Part shown: in pieces, positions 37,010 through 45,799 of the stretch
Numbering within the stretch: position 1 is the stretch's first letter
How the letters are laid out: each line of letters starts with the position of its first letter
Assembly: GCF_003319185.1 (NCBI RefSeq)
Contig: NZ_QOHJ01000005.1
Span: 62,001 to 126,000 of the forward strand
DNA length: 64,000 nt
Source of the DNA: Blastococcus sp. TF02A-30
GTDB lineage: Bacteria; Actinomycetota; Actinomycetes; Mycobacteriales; Geodermatophilaceae
Reading direction: 5' to 3'
The notes under the pieces: model-generated
Databases searched by the model: none
Seen by the model: the letters and a program-made list of their open reading frames with translations, nothing else
Told to the model about the DNA's origin: nothing
Program-made: the position numbers and the translations under genes

Positions 37010-38179
37010 TCAGCTGAGCCGCCGGGCCCCGGCAGCCGGGACGGCGACGAAGGAGCGGGGAGCCGGTGCGCCCTCCCGGGCGAACCGGTCGGTGACGGCG
37101 GCGGTCACGGTGTCGACGGCGTCCGCGTCGACGAGGGCGATCGCGCTGCCGCCGAAGCCACCGCCGACCATCCGGGCACCGTGGGCGCCGGCGGCGACGG
37201 CGGCGTCGACGCAGGCGTCGAGCAGCGGCACCGACACCTCGAAGTCGTCGCGCAGCGAGATGTGACCCTCGGTCAGCAGCGGCCCGATGGCACGGGGGTC
37301 CTCCCCCGCCCGGAGCGTGCCGACGACGCGCAGCACCCGCTGGTCCTCGGTGACCACGTGCCGCGCCCGGCGGTGCAGCACCTCGCCCTCGGCGGAGCCG
37401 TCGCGCAGCCGCTCGAGGTCGGCCACGTCGGCGACGTCCCGCAGGAGCGGGACCCCGAGCTGCTCGGCCGCTGCCTCGCACTCGCGGCGCCGGTCGCGGT
37501 AGCCGCCGGCGGCGTGGTCGTGCGTGGTGCCGCTGTCCAGGACGAGCAGCGCCAGGCCCGCGGCCGCGAGGTCGAAGGGCACCTGCTCGGTGCCGCGGTC
37601 GCGGGTGTCGAGGAACAGCGCGTGGCCCTCGGTGCACAGCACCGACGCCGACTGGTCGAGGATGCCGGTCGGGGCGCCCACGAAGTCGTTCTCGGCCCGG
37701 CGGGCCACGTCGACCAGGTCCTCGGGCGACAGGTCCAGCCCGAGGAGGTCGCGCAGCGCCACCGCCACGGCGCACTCGAGGGCCGCCGAGGAGGACAGGC
37801 CGGCGCCGGCGGGCACCTCGCCGTCGACGAGGACGCTCAGCCCGCCGGGCACGGAGCCGGCAAGCTCGGCCACGACGCCGGCGGCGTACCCGGCCCAGCC
37901 GGACGGCGAGCCCGGCGCGAGGTCGGCGACGGCGACGTCGGCGTCCTCGTCGGGGTGCTGGAGCGAGCGGAGGACGACCCGGCCGTCGTCCCGCCGGGCC
38001 ATCGCGGCACGGGTCGCGTGGGGCAGGGCGATCGGCAGGACGAAGCCGCCGTTGTAGTCGGTGTGCTCGCCGATGACGTTGACCCGCCCGGGGGCCGCCC
38101 ACACGCCCTCAGGGTCGGTGCCGAACCGCTCGCGGAAGGCGCTCGCGGCCCGGTCGGCCGCCGCGTCGTCGGTCCTCAC
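37010..38179 (-). CDS. galK: Galactokinase
   Basis: 389-residue GHMP kinase converting galactose to galactose-1-phosphate in the Leloir pathway. The galactokinase signature GRVNVIGEHTDYNGGFVLP (about 31-49), the ATP-binding GAGLSSSAALECA (about 125) and the C-terminal GARMVGGGFGGSAIALV (about 340) are complete. The GTG start overlaps galT by four bases. Length is normal. Confidence 0.97.
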   Translation of the reverse strand: MRTDDAAADRAASAFRERFGTDPEGVWAAPGRVNVIGEHTDYNGGFVLPIALPHATRAAMARRDDGRVVLRSLQHPDEDADVAVADLAPGSPSGWAGYAAGVVAELAGSVPGGLSVLVDGEVPAGAGLSSSAALECAVAVALRDLLGLDLSPEDLVDVARRAENDFVGAPTGILDQSASVLCTEGHALFLDTRDRGTEQVPFDLAAAGLALLVLDSGTTHDHAAGGYRDRRRECEAAAEQLGVPLLRDVADVADLERLRDGSAEGEVLHRRARHVVTEDQRVLRVVGTLRAGEDPRAIGPLLTEGHISLRDDFEVSVPLLDACVDAAVAAGAHGARMVGGGFGGSAIALVDADAVDTVTAAVTDRFAREGAPAPRSFVAVPAAGARRLS

Positions 38180-39264
38180 GGCAGCACCACGGCGCGCAGC
38201 TGCTCGGCGACGTCCTCCGGGTTGGTGTCGGTGATGAACGCGCCCATCCCCGACTCGGAGCCGGCCAGGTACTTGAGCTTGCCCGGCGCCCGGCGCAGCG
38301 AGAACAGCTGCAGGTGCAGCCACCAGTCGTCGCGGGCGCGCACCGGGGCCTGGTTCCACGAGGCGATGTAGGGCATCGGGGTGTCGAAGCGGTGCGCGAA
38401 GCGGCCGAGCACGTCCAGGTAGACCTCGACGAACGCGTCCCGCTCGGCGTCGGTGAGCGCGGGCAGGTCCGGGACGCGGCGCGTGGGGAACAGCTGCAGC
38501 TCGTAGGGCCAGCGGGCCGCGGCCGGGACGAACGCCGTCCAGTGCTCGTTGGCCGCCACCACGCGCGGGCCGGACCGCTCGGCGGCGACCACCTGGGCGA
38601 ACAGGTCCTTCCCGGTGCGCTCCCGGTGCCGGCGGACGGAGCCCAGCACCGTCGCCACCCGCGGCGTCACGAACGGGTAGGCGTAGATCTGGCCGTGGGG
38701 GTGCGACAGCGTCACCCCGATCTCCTCGCCGTGGTTCTCGAAGACGAAGACCTGCTCGACGCCGTCGACGGCCGACAGCTCCTGGGTCCGCTCGGCCCAC
38801 ACGTCGACGACGAGACGGGCCCGGTCGGCGCCGAGCTGGAAGAAGTCGCGGTCGTGGTCGCTGGTGAAGACGACGACCTCGCAGCGGCCGAAGCCGGGGC
38901 GCAGCTCAGCCAGCGGGTTGCCCGGCGCGTACGCCGGGACGTCGCGCTCGACGCCGGTGGCCAGCGACGGGAACCGGTTCTCGAAGGAGACGACCTGGTA
39001 GTCGGCGTCGGGGATCTCGGTGGGCCGGCCGGGCCGCGACGGGCACAGCGGGCACTGGTCTGCCGGGGGCAGGAAGGTGCGCGTCTGCCGGTGCGAGGCG
39101 ACGACGACCCACTCGTCCAGCAGCGCGTCGTGGCGGAGCTGGGAGCGGGTGGACACCGGCGGCAGGTCGCGGCCGTCGGCGGCGTCGTGCGGAGCCGGGT
39201 GCGCGTCGTCGTCGAAGTAGAGGATCTCCCGGCCGTCGGCCAGCTGACGACTCGTCCGGATCAC
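38176..39264 (-). CDS. galT: Galactose-1-phosphate uridylyltransferase
   Basis: 362-residue enzyme exchanging UMP between UDP-glucose and galactose-1-phosphate. Catalytic HPH is in LSHPHGQIYAYP (about 190); the zinc/structural CPLCP is at about 63. First gene of the operon galT-galK-symporter-small membrane protein. The GTG start at VIRTSRQ has GGGAGG upstream. galE is not in the window. Confidence 0.96.
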   Translation of the reverse strand: MIRTSRQLADGREILYFDDDAHPAPHDAADGRDLPPVSTRSQLRHDALLDEWVVVASHRQTRTFLPPADQCPLCPSRPGRPTEIPDADYQVVSFENRFPSLATGVERDVPAYAPGNPLAELRPGFGRCEVVVFTSDHDRDFFQLGADRARLVVDVWAERTQELSAVDGVEQVFVFENHGEEIGVTLSHPHGQIYAYPFVTPRVATVLGSVRRHRERTGKDLFAQVVAAERSGPRVVAANEHWTAFVPAAARWPYELQLFPTRRVPDLPALTDAERDAFVEVYLDVLGRFAHRFDTPMPYIASWNQAPVRARDDWWLHLQLFSLRRAPGKLKYLAGSESGMGAFITDTNPEDVAEQLRAVVLP

Positions 39265-39406
39265 CGTGGATGCGCCTCCCGTGCAGGTACCGGCGCCGCT
39301 CACCGTGCGTGACGAGCGCCGATCCGACGCTAGACCCGTCATGATCACGCGGCCACCGGAGACGGGGAGACGTGCGGAACACCCGGTCGGGGGACGCCGG
39401 GACGAC

Positions 39407-39440
39407 GAGAGCCCCCGACCGGTACCGGTCGGGGGCTCTC
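39407..39440 (-). terminator. Terminator after tRNA-Glu copy 1
   Basis: A 34-base perfect palindrome (GAGAGCCCCCGACCGGT and its complement) starting nine bases after the tRNA-Glu 3-prime end. No T-run; strong stem. Sits between tRNA-Glu and galT, all minus strand. Confidence 0.65.
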
Positions 39441-39448
39441 CCCTGCTG

Positions 39449-39521
39449 TAGCCCCGAAGGGATTCGAACCCTCGCTACCGCCGTGAGAGGGCGGCGTCCT
39501 AGGCCGCTAGACGACGGGGCC
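39449..39521 (-). tRNA. tRNA-Glu(CTC), copy 1
   Basis: Read on the minus strand, a 73-base cloverleaf: acceptor GGCCCCG with CGGGGCT plus A discriminator, a complete T-arm GGTTCGAATCC, and an anticodon stem CCGCC/GGCGG around loop CTCTCAC, anticodon CTC. CCA is not encoded. It differs from copy 2 by one base in the D-loop (T instead of C). Third in transcription order after tRNA-Gln and the other tRNA-Glu. Confidence 0.93.
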
Positions 39522-39581
39522 GTGCACCGACATTCTGCCACGCCCGCGACCGCCCCTCGCACGGGGGGGCCCGGAGGACGA

Positions 39582-39615
39582 CGAAGGCCCCCGACCTGCC
39601 GGTCGGGGGCCTTCG
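39582..39615 (-). terminator. Terminator between the two tRNA-Glu genes
   Basis: 15-base perfect arms (CGAAGGCCCCCGACC and its complement) around a TGCC loop, directly downstream of tRNA-Glu copy 2. It shares the GCCCCCGACC core with the terminator of copy 1, so the terminator was duplicated with the gene. Confidence 0.65.
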
Positions 39616-39622
39616 CCTGCTG

Positions 39623-39695
39623 TAGCCCCGAAGGGATTCGAACCCTCGCTACCGCCGTGAGAGGGCGGCGTCCTGGGCCGCTAGACGACGGGGCC
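39623..39695 (-). tRNA. tRNA-Glu(CTC), copy 2
   Basis: 73-base cloverleaf, identical to copy 1 except for one D-loop base. Same CTC anticodon, same acceptor and T-arm, no encoded CCA. Start-to-start distance to copy 1 is 174 bases, consistent with a tandem duplication including the terminator. Confidence 0.93.
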
Positions 39696-39742
39696 GTGCG
39701 GTGGTGCTGGAGGAATGCGCTGCCAGGACGTCAGCTTCCTCG

Positions 39743-39814
39743 CTGGGGTACCAGGACTCGAACCTAGACTAACGGAACCAGAAACCGTCGGGCTGCCAAT
39801 TACCCCATACCCCA
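39743..39814 (-). tRNA. tRNA-Gln(CTG)
   Basis: 72-base cloverleaf on the minus strand: acceptor TGGGGTA with TACCCCA plus G discriminator, T-arm AGGTTCGAGTCCT, anticodon loop TTCTGGT, giving CTG. The last pair of the anticodon stem is T-T. CCA is not encoded. First of three tRNAs downstream of gltX and the CPBP gene. Confidence 0.92.
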
Positions 39815-39891
39815 TGGGCCGTTCTCACGGCGCCGGAGAAGACCTTACCTGACGTCCCGGGGCGGGGTCGCACCCCCCTCCACCCGGCGGG

Positions 39892-40878
39892 TCAGGCGGC
39901 GCTCCGGCGCCGGGTGGCGAGCGCCGCGAAGACCAGCACCCCCACCGCGCTGACCAGGACGAACACCTCTCCGGGGGCACTGCCGGCGGTGCCCGGCACG
40001 GCGCCCTCACCGAGCAGCGCGGTGAGCACCATCACGAGCAGCGCGACGACGGCGTGCAGTGCCACGGCGGCCTCGAGCCCACCGGTGAGCGCGACGAGCG
40101 CGGACAGCAGCAGCCCGAGGGCGACCCGGGCGAGGAACCCGCCGAGGTGGTCGGTGCCGTGCAGGGCGGCCCACGCGACCGCGCTGCCCAGCGCGGCGAG
40201 CGCGGCGCCCAGGCGCGGGCGGCCGGTCCAGGCGGCGACGGACTGGGCCAGGTAGCCGCGGAACAGGAACTCCTCGCCGGCGGCCTGCAGCGGCACCAGG
40301 AGCACGGCGACGAGCAGGACCCAGCCGACCGCGCCGACGGGACCGGGGAGCTCCCGGTCGGCGAGCAGCACGGCGGCGGCGACGGCCAGGCCGAGCGCCG
40401 GCCCCACCGAAAGCAGCGCCAGGACCGCGGCCCGGCGGAGCAGCGGCCACCGGAACCGCCCGGCGGCGGACAGCCCCGGTCCCGGCCCGGTGCCGTGCGC
40501 GAGCGGCCAGGCCAGGAGCACGGCGGGTACCGCCAGCGCCCACGGGACGGCGGTGAGCAGCAACGAGCGCCAGTCCGCCCCGGCGGGCAGCCCGGCGTCC
40601 GGCCGCACCCCCGTGAGCAGGGTGACGACGCGCACGAGCACCACCGCGATGCCGGCCAGGAAGGCCAGCAGCGCCAGGCCGGCCACCGGCCGCCACCAGG
40701 CCCAGCCCGGCCGCCGCATCGCCAGCAGGAACGGCGTCGGCGGGGCGGCCGGCGCGACGACCACGTCGTCGTCCACGCCCGCGGACGGGAGGTCCGGCGC
40801 CGGGTCGGGCCGCAGCATGGGCGGCGGGCCGGCGTACCGCCCGTCCTCCAGCGCCGCATCCGTCCCCGGAGCGGTCAT
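39892..40878 (-). CDS. CPBP-family intramembrane metalloprotease
   Basis: 328-residue membrane protein with about eight helices after a Pro-rich cytoplasmic N-terminus. The CPBP (Abi/CAAX) motifs are present: [10 protein letters not shown] with EExxxR (about 218) and [11 protein letters not shown] with the second metal His (about 253). Related bacterial proteins process peptides or confer bacteriocin immunity; no such role is visible here. The ATG start overlaps the gltX stop by four bases. Confidence 0.85.
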   Translation of the reverse strand: MTAPGTDAALEDGRYAGPPPMLRPDPAPDLPSAGVDDDVVVAPAAPPTPFLLAMRRPGWAWWRPVAGLALLAFLAGIAVVLVRVVTLLTGVRPDAGLPAGADWRSLLLTAVPWALAVPAVLLAWPLAHGTGPGPGLSAAGRFRWPLLRRAAVLALLSVGPALGLAVAAAVLLADRELPGPVGAVGWVLLVAVLLVPLQAAGEEFLFRGYLAQSVAAWTGRPRLGAALAALGSAVAWAALHGTDHLGGFLARVALGLLLSALVALTGGLEAAVALHAVVALLVMVLTALLGEGAVPGTAGSAPGEVFVLVSAVGVLVFAALATRRRSAA

Positions 40879-42347
40879 CCGGCGGCGACCCCGCGGGCCG
40901 CGGCCAGCCGGGCCAGGGTGCGCTCGCGGCCGAGGAGCTCGATCGACTCGTACAGCGGCGGGGAGACCGTGCGGCCGCTGACCGCCACGCGCACCGGGCC
41001 GAACGCCAGCCGCGGCTTGAGGCCCAGCCCGTCGACCAGAGCCGCCTTGAGCGCCGCCTCGATGGCCGCGGTGCTCCAGCCGTCCAGCTCGCCCAGCGCC
41101 GTCGTGGCGGCGTCGAGGACCTGCACGGCGCTCTCCCCCGCCAGCTGCTTCTCCGCGGCGGCGGCCTCGATCTCCACCTCGTCGACGAAGAGGAAGCGGA
41201 GCAGGTTCACCGCCTCCGACAGCACGACCATGCGCTCCTGGGCCAGCGGGGCGATGGCCCGCAGCACCCGGTCCTGCTCGGCGGTGGGCGGCTCGGCGAC
41301 CAACCCGGCGCCGGCCAGGAAGGGCACGACCCGGTCGACGAACTCCTCCACCGGCAGCGCCCGCAGGTGCGTGGCGTTGATCGCCTCGGCCTTCTTCAGG
41401 TCGAAGCGGGCCGGGTTGGCGCTCACCCGCGTGACGTCGAAGGCCTCGACCATCTCCTGCGGCGAGAAGACGTCGCGGTCGTCGGCGATCGACCACCCGA
41501 GCAGCGCCAGGTAGTTGATGAGCCCCTCGGGGAGGAAGCCGCGCTCCCGGTAGACGTCGAAGTTCGACTGCGGATCGCGCTTGGAGAGCTTCTTGCTGCC
41601 CTCCCCCATCACCAGCGGCAGGTGGCCGAACCGCGGCGTGCCCTGCGCGACGCCGATGTCGGTCAGCGCGCGGTAGAGCGCGATCTGGCGGGGCGTGGAG
41701 GAGAGCAGGTCCTCGCCGCGGAGCACGTCGGTGACCCGCATGAGGGCGTCGTCGACGGGGTTGGTGAACGGGTACAGCGGGACGCCGTTGCCGCGCACCA
41801 GGACGAAGTCCGGCACCGACCCGGCGGCGAAGCGGACCTCGCCGCGCACCAGGTCGGTCCACGACAGGTCCTCGTCGGGCATGCGCAGCCGCAGCACGGG
41901 CTGGCGGCCGGCGTCGCGGAAGGCCTGCTTCTCCGCCTCGGTGGTGTCCCGGTCGGCGTTGTCGTAGCCGAGCTTGGGGTCCTGACCGGCGGCCAGCCGC
42001 CGAGCCTCGACCTCCTCGGGCGTCGAGAACGACTCGTAGGCGTGCCGGGCCTCCAGCAGCTTGGCGGCCACCTCGCGGTAGATGTCGTGCCGCTCGGACT
42101 GCCGGTACGGACCGTGCGGGCCGCCGACCTCGGGCCCCTCGTCCCAGTCCAGGCCCAGCCAGCGCAGGCAGTCGAGGAGGTGCCGGTAGGACTCCTCGGA
42201 GTCGCGCGCGGCGTCGGTGTCCTCGATGCGGAAGACGAAGGTGCCGCCGGTGTGCCGGGCGTGCGCCCAGTTGAACAGCGCCGTGCGCAGCACCCCGACG
42301 TGGACCAGGCCGGTCGGCGAGGGGCAGAAGCGGGTGGTGGCGCTCAT
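40875..42347 (-). CDS. gltX: Glutamyl-tRNA synthetase
   Basis: 490-residue class Ic synthetase. The HIGH-type motif is [22 protein letters not shown] (HVGV variant, about 6-25), and KMSKS is SKKLSKRD (about 252). Normal length with C-terminal anticodon-binding domain. It overlaps FAH upstream and CPBP downstream by four bases each, and its substrate tRNA-Glu lies in duplicate 1.3 kb downstream on the same strand. FAH-gltX pairing matches Mycobacterium. Whether it also charges tRNA-Gln depends on gatCAB elsewhere. Confidence 0.97.
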   Translation of the reverse strand: MSATTRFCPSPTGLVHVGVLRTALFNWAHARHTGGTFVFRIEDTDAARDSEESYRHLLDCLRWLGLDWDEGPEVGGPHGPYRQSERHDIYREVAAKLLEARHAYESFSTPEEVEARRLAAGQDPKLGYDNADRDTTEAEKQAFRDAGRQPVLRLRMPDEDLSWTDLVRGEVRFAAGSVPDFVLVRGNGVPLYPFTNPVDDALMRVTDVLRGEDLLSSTPRQIALYRALTDIGVAQGTPRFGHLPLVMGEGSKKLSKRDPQSNFDVYRERGFLPEGLINYLALLGWSIADDRDVFSPQEMVEAFDVTRVSANPARFDLKKAEAINATHLRALPVEEFVDRVVPFLAGAGLVAEPPTAEQDRVLRAIAPLAQERMVVLSEAVNLLRFLFVDEVEIEAAAAEKQLAGESAVQVLDAATTALGELDGWSTAAIEAALKAALVDGLGLKPRLAFGPVRVAVSGRTVSPPLYESIELLGRERTLARLAAARGVAAG

Positions 42348-43156
42348 CGGGCGCCGCCCGCCGTCGAGACGGCGTCGGCGGCGACGACGGTGTTGGTCAG
42401 GGTGCCGAGGCCGTCGATCGTGCACTCGACGCTCTGCCCGGGGCGGATCGGGCCCACGCCGGCCGGGGTGCCGGTGAGCACGATGTCGCCGGGCAGCAGG
42501 GTCATCACCTGCGAGATGTAGGAGATGAGCGTCGACAGGCCGAAGATGAGCTGGCTGGTGCGCCCGGACTGGCGCTGCTCCCCGTCGACGCTGCAGCTGA
42601 TCGCCAGGTCGGCGGGATCCATGCCCAGGGCGGGGAGGTCGGTCTCGATCCACGGGCCGATCGGGCAGAAGGAGTCGAAGCCCTTGGCGCGGGTCCACTG
42701 CCCGTCGCTCTTCTGCATGTCCCGCTCGGTGACGTCGTTGCCGATCGTGTAGCCGAAGACGCTCGCCATGGCCTGCTCGGGGCTGACGTTGCGCGCGCCG
42801 CGGGCGCCGATGACGACGGCGAGCTCCACCTCGTGGTGCACGTTGGTGCTGCCCGGCGGGATCCGGATCGCGTCCCCCGGGCCGATGACCGACGTCGAGG
42901 GCTTGAGGAACAGCAGCGGCTCCTTCGGCGCATCGCCGGTGTTCATCTCGGCGACGTGGTCGGCGTAGTTCTTCCCGACGCAGACCACCTTGCTGGGCAG
43001 GATCGGCGACAGGAGCCGGATGTCGGCCTGGGCGAACCGGGCGCCGGTGAAGGAGATCTGGCCGAACGGGTGGCCCTCGATCTGGGCGACCTGGCCGTCC
43101 CCGTCGAGAACTCCGAAGGACATGCCCTGGGGCGAGGCGAAGCGGACGATGCGCAC
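42344..43156 (-). CDS. Fumarylacetoacetate-hydrolase-family protein
   Basis: 270-residue FAH-fold enzyme. The metal-binding carboxylate region [11 protein letters not shown] (about 106-116) and [10 protein letters not shown], then [18 protein letters not shown] (about 139-170), and [11 protein letters not shown] (about 228) are intact. Family members are acylpyruvate hydrolases, oxaloacetate decarboxylases or hydratase/isomerases; the specific activity is open. The same gene stands before gltX in other actinobacteria. ATG start; divergent from the VOC gene by 42 bases. Confidence 0.88.
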   Translation of the reverse strand: MRIVRFASPQGMSFGVLDGDGQVAQIEGHPFGQISFTGARFAQADIRLLSPILPSKVVCVGKNYADHVAEMNTGDAPKEPLLFLKPSTSVIGPGDAIRIPPGSTNVHHEVELAVVIGARGARNVSPEQAMASVFGYTIGNDVTERDMQKSDGQWTRAKGFDSFCPIGPWIETDLPALGMDPADLAISCSVDGEQRQSGRTSQLIFGLSTLISYISQVMTLLPGDIVLTGTPAGVGPIRPGQSVECTIDGLGTLTNTVVAADAVSTAGGAR

Positions 43157-43198
43157 GGTGCGAGGTTAGCCGCGCCCCGTCCTGCCTACTGCCCGCCC

Positions 43199-43615
43199 AT
43201 GGCCTGCCGCTTCTCCGAGGTCGTCGTCGACTGCCGGGACCCCGAGTCGCTGGCCGCCTTCTGGGCAGCGGTGCTCGGCTACCGGGTGCTGGACCGCGAG
43301 GAGGACGGCAGCGTCGAGATCGGCCCGGAGGAGGGGTTCGGCGGCCCCGCCCCGACCCTCGTCTTCGGGAAGGTCGACGACCCGACGCCGGGCAAGCTCC
43401 GGCTGCACCTCGACGTCAGCCCCACCGACCGCGACCAGGACGCCGAGCTGCAGCGGCTGCTGGACCTGGGCGCCACCCCGGCCGACGTCGGCCAGACCGG
43501 GGAGGAGAGCTGGCACGTGCTCGCCGACCCGGAGGGCAACGAGTTCTGCCTGCTGCGTGATCGGCTGCCCTCCGGGCAGCAACCGCGGCCAGGAGCCGTC
43601 CCCCCGCCAGAATGA
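43199..43615 (+). CDS. VOC-family (glyoxalase-like) protein
   Basis: 138-residue vicinal-oxygen-chelate fold protein. The domain opens with [28 protein letters not shown] and closes with [15 protein letters not shown], the typical glyoxalase-like-domain pattern (metal Glu in NEF). No fused domain. Probably monomer-dimer cytosolic; substrate unknown. ATG start. Confidence 0.85.
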   Translation: MACRFSEVVVDCRDPESLAAFWAAVLGYRVLDREEDGSVEIGPEEGFGGPAPTLVFGKVDDPTPGKLRLHLDVSPTDRDQDAELQRLLDLGATPADVGQTGEESWHVLADPEGNEFCLLRDRLPSGQQPRPGAVPPPE

Positions 43616-43684
43616 GCCCACCCGTCGCCCCTGCGCGGACCCCTCCGGGGCCCACTCGGGGCGACCATGCAGAAAGGCCCTTCC

Positions 43685-44014
43685 GTGATCCTGATCGTCG
43701 TCAAGTTCCCCGTCCGGCCCGAGCGCGCCGACGAGTGGACCGCCCTGGCCGCGGACTACGCCCGCGGCGTGAACGCCGAGGAGGGCTCGCTGTTCTTCGA
43801 GTGGTCCCGCAGCCTCGAGGACCCGAACACCTTCGTCTGCATCGAGGGCTTCCGGGACGCCGACGCCGGCGCCGCGCACGTCGGCACCGACCACTTCAAG
43901 CGCTTCGTCGACGTCGCGCCGGACCTGGTCTCCGCCCAGCCTCAGATCATCTACGTCGACGCGCCCGACGTCCCCGGCTTCGGCCCGATGGGCGAGATCC
44001 AGCCGCGCGGCTGA
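43685..44014 (+). CDS. Putative antibiotic-biosynthesis-monooxygenase (ABM) domain protein
   Basis: 109-residue ferredoxin-like ABM-fold protein (VILIVVKFPVRPERADEWTA; SLFFEWSRSLEDPNTFVCIEGF). Such small proteins are quinol monooxygenases or heme-degrading enzymes or have no enzymatic role. GTG start after AGAAAGG with seven-base spacing is preferred; an ATG 18 bases upstream is in frame. It follows the VOC gene by 69 bases and converges with cimA. Confidence 0.82.
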   Translation: MILIVVKFPVRPERADEWTALAADYARGVNAEEGSLFFEWSRSLEDPNTFVCIEGFRDADAGAAHVGTDHFKRFVDVAPDLVSAQPQIIYVDAPDVPGFGPMGEIQPRG

Positions 44015-44015
44015 T

Positions 44016-45602
44016 TCAGCCGGCGGCGGGGCGGCGCAGCACGGCGTAGGTGAGCGCGTCGACCAGCGCGTGCCACGAGGCCTCGACGATGTTGGCGTGG
44101 ACCCCGACGGTGGTCCACTCCCCCACGCCGTCGGTGGTGTCGATCAGCACCCGGGTGGTCGCGCTGGTGCCGCCCTTCCAGCCGAGGATGCGGACCTTGT
44201 AGTCGGCCAGGGCGACGTCGGCCAGCTGCGGGTGGCGGTTGACCAGCGCCTGCCGCAGCGCGTTGTCCAGCGCGTTGACCGGGCCGTTGCCCTCCGCGGT
44301 GCTGATGATCCGCTCGCCGTCGACGTGCACCTTGACCGTGGCCTCGCTGACCACCACGCCGTTGCCCCAGTGCTCGACGGAGGTCTTGTAGCTCTCCAGC
44401 TCGAACAGCGGCGCCGGCGCATCCGGCAGCTGGGCGCGCAGCAGCAGCTCGAAGGAGGCGTCGGCGGCCTCGAAGGACCAGCCGTCGGCCTCCAGCACCT
44501 TCACCTGGTCGACGACCCGCCCGATCGCGTCGGACTGGCCGGTGAGGTCGACGCCGAGCTCGCGGCCCTTGAGCTCGACCGAGGCGCGGCCCGCCATCTC
44601 GGTGACCAGGATGCGCATGTCGTTGCCGACGACGGCCGGGTCGAGGTGGTTGTACAGCTCGGGGCTGACCTTGATGGCGCTGGCGTGCAGGCCGGCCTTG
44701 TGGGCGAAGGCCGAGGCGCCGACGAACGGCTGGTGGTCGTCGGGGGCGATGTTGGCCAGCTCGGCGATCGCGTGGCTCACCCGCTGCAGCTCCGGCAGGC
44801 ACTCCGCGGGCACGACCGGCAGGCCCATCTTGGTCACCAGGTTGCCGATCAGCGCGAAGGTGTCGGCGTTGCCGGCGCGCTCGCCGTAGCCGTTCGCCGT
44901 CCCCTGCACGTGCGTGACCCCGGCCTCGACGGCGGCGAGGGTGTTGGCCACGGCGCAGCCGGTGTCGTCCTGGCAGTGGATGCCGAGCTTCCCGCCGACC
45001 CGCGACCGCACGTCGGCCACCACCCGGCCCACGCCCATGGGCAGCATGCCGCCGTTGGTGTCGCACAGGACGCCGACCTCGGCACCGGCGTCGAAGGCCG
45101 CCTGCAGCACCCGCACGCCGTAGTCCGGGTCCGCGGCGTAGCCGTCGAAGAAGTGCTCGCAGTCGAGGAAGACCCGCCGTCCGTGGGCGACGAAGAAGGC
45201 GACGGTGTCGGCCACCATCGCCAGGTTCTCCTCCAGCGTGGTCCGCAGCGCCTCGCGGACGTGCCGGACGTCGGACTTGGCGACCAGGCAGACCACCGGC
45301 GTCTCGGCGTCCAGCAGCGCCCGCACCTGCGGGTCGTCCTCGACGCGGACGCCGGCCTTGCGGGTGGCCCCGAACGCGACCAGCTGCGCGTGCCGCAGCT
45401 TCAGCTCGGTGCGGGCGCGGGAGAAGAACTCGGTGTCCTTCGGCAGCGCACCGGGCCAGCCGCCCTCGATGAAGCCCACGCCGATCTCGTCCAGCAGGCG
45501 GGCGACGGCCAGCTTGTCGGCGACGGAGTAGCTGACGCCCTCCCGCTGGGCGCCGTCGCGCAGCGTCGTGTCGAAGACGTGGAAGTCGAGATCGGTGCTC
45601 AC
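44016..45602 (-). CDS. cimA: (R)-citramalate synthase
   Basis: 528-residue enzyme of the isopropylmalate-synthase superfamily, CimA branch, condensing pyruvate and acetyl-CoA. The TIM barrel opens with FDTTLRDGAQREGVSYS (9-25) and GGWPGALPKDTEFF, and HCQDDTGCAVANT (about 212) holds metal ligands. The C-terminal regulatory LeuA dimer domain covers about 400-525. Citramalate is processed by LeuCD and LeuB to 2-oxobutyrate, making isoleucine without threonine. GTG start after CAGGAGCC. Preceded by a leader ORF and terminator, so probably controlled by attenuation. Confidence 0.93.
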   Translation of the reverse strand: MSTDLDFHVFDTTLRDGAQREGVSYSVADKLAVARLLDEIGVGFIEGGWPGALPKDTEFFSRARTELKLRHAQLVAFGATRKAGVRVEDDPQVRALLDAETPVVCLVAKSDVRHVREALRTTLEENLAMVADTVAFFVAHGRRVFLDCEHFFDGYAADPDYGVRVLQAAFDAGAEVGVLCDTNGGMLPMGVGRVVADVRSRVGGKLGIHCQDDTGCAVANTLAAVEAGVTHVQGTANGYGERAGNADTFALIGNLVTKMGLPVVPAECLPELQRVSHAIAELANIAPDDHQPFVGASAFAHKAGLHASAIKVSPELYNHLDPAVVGNDMRILVTEMAGRASVELKGRELGVDLTGQSDAIGRVVDQVKVLEADGWSFEAADASFELLLRAQLPDAPAPLFELESYKTSVEHWGNGVVVSEATVKVHVDGERIISTAEGNGPVNALDNALRQALVNRHPQLADVALADYKVRILGWKGGTSATTRVLIDTTDGVGEWTTVGVHANIVEASWHALVDALTYAVLRRPAAG

Positions 45603-45642
45603 GCCTGGCTCCTGGTCGTGTCGGTGGGACGTCCCGGCAAAC

Positions 45643-45670
45643 AAAAAGACCCCCCGGGAACGGGAGGTCT
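45643..45670 (-). terminator. Attenuator terminator upstream of cimA
   Basis: Minus-strand hairpin AGACCTCCCG, loop TTCC, CGGGGGGTCT (10 pairs, one G-T), followed by TTTTTG. A true T-run is unusual in this GC-rich DNA. It lies between the leader ORF and cimA, where no gene has ended, hence attenuator rather than ordinary terminator. Confidence 0.8.
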
Positions 45671-45697
45671 GCGCGCAGTCGGGGAGGGACTGCGCGC
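45671..45697 (-). promoter_or_regulatory. Attenuator first hairpin of cimA
   Basis: Perfect 10-base stem GCGCGCAGTC with its complement and a seven-base loop CCTCCCC. Its first base is the last base of the leader stop codon, so a ribosome stalled on the leader's Ile codons would cover the 5-prime arm. The loop plus the following G (CTCCCCG) can pair with CGGGGGG of the terminator, a possible antiterminator. Confidence 0.65.
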
Positions 45698-45762
45698 TAG
45701 GCGATAATGAACGTGCCGGTGGTGGACATCGCGACGAGTAAACCACGGGCACCGGAAATCAC
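45697..45762 (-). CDS. cimA leader peptide, 21 aa (or 10 aa from internal ATG)
   Basis: Short ORF in front of cimA. From GTG at 45762 it reads V-I-S-G-A-R-G-L-L-V-A, then M-S-T-T-G-T-F-I-I-A and TAG. Branched-chain and threonine codons are concentrated and include the rare TTA (Leu) and ATT (Ile, twice) in a genome where these are seldom used. The ATG at 45729 could start a 10-residue leaderless peptide, since TTTACT lies seven bases before it like a -10 box. No good ribosome-binding site precedes either start. The stop abuts the first hairpin. Confidence 0.7.
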   Translation of the reverse strand: MISGARGLLVAMSTTGTFIIA

Positions 45763-45799
45763 GTGAGCGCGCCGCCGCGGGCTGGCAGGCTGCCCCGTC

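Noticed and set aside
39449-39521. tRNA-Glu copy 1 as a pseudogene
   Set aside because: The only difference from copy 2 is one D-loop base; all stems, the anticodon and the T-arm are intact.
39892-40878. CPBP protease as part of an abortive-infection or bacteriocin system
   Set aside because: No toxin, peptide or immunity partner nearby; it is coupled to gltX, so a housekeeping role is more likely.
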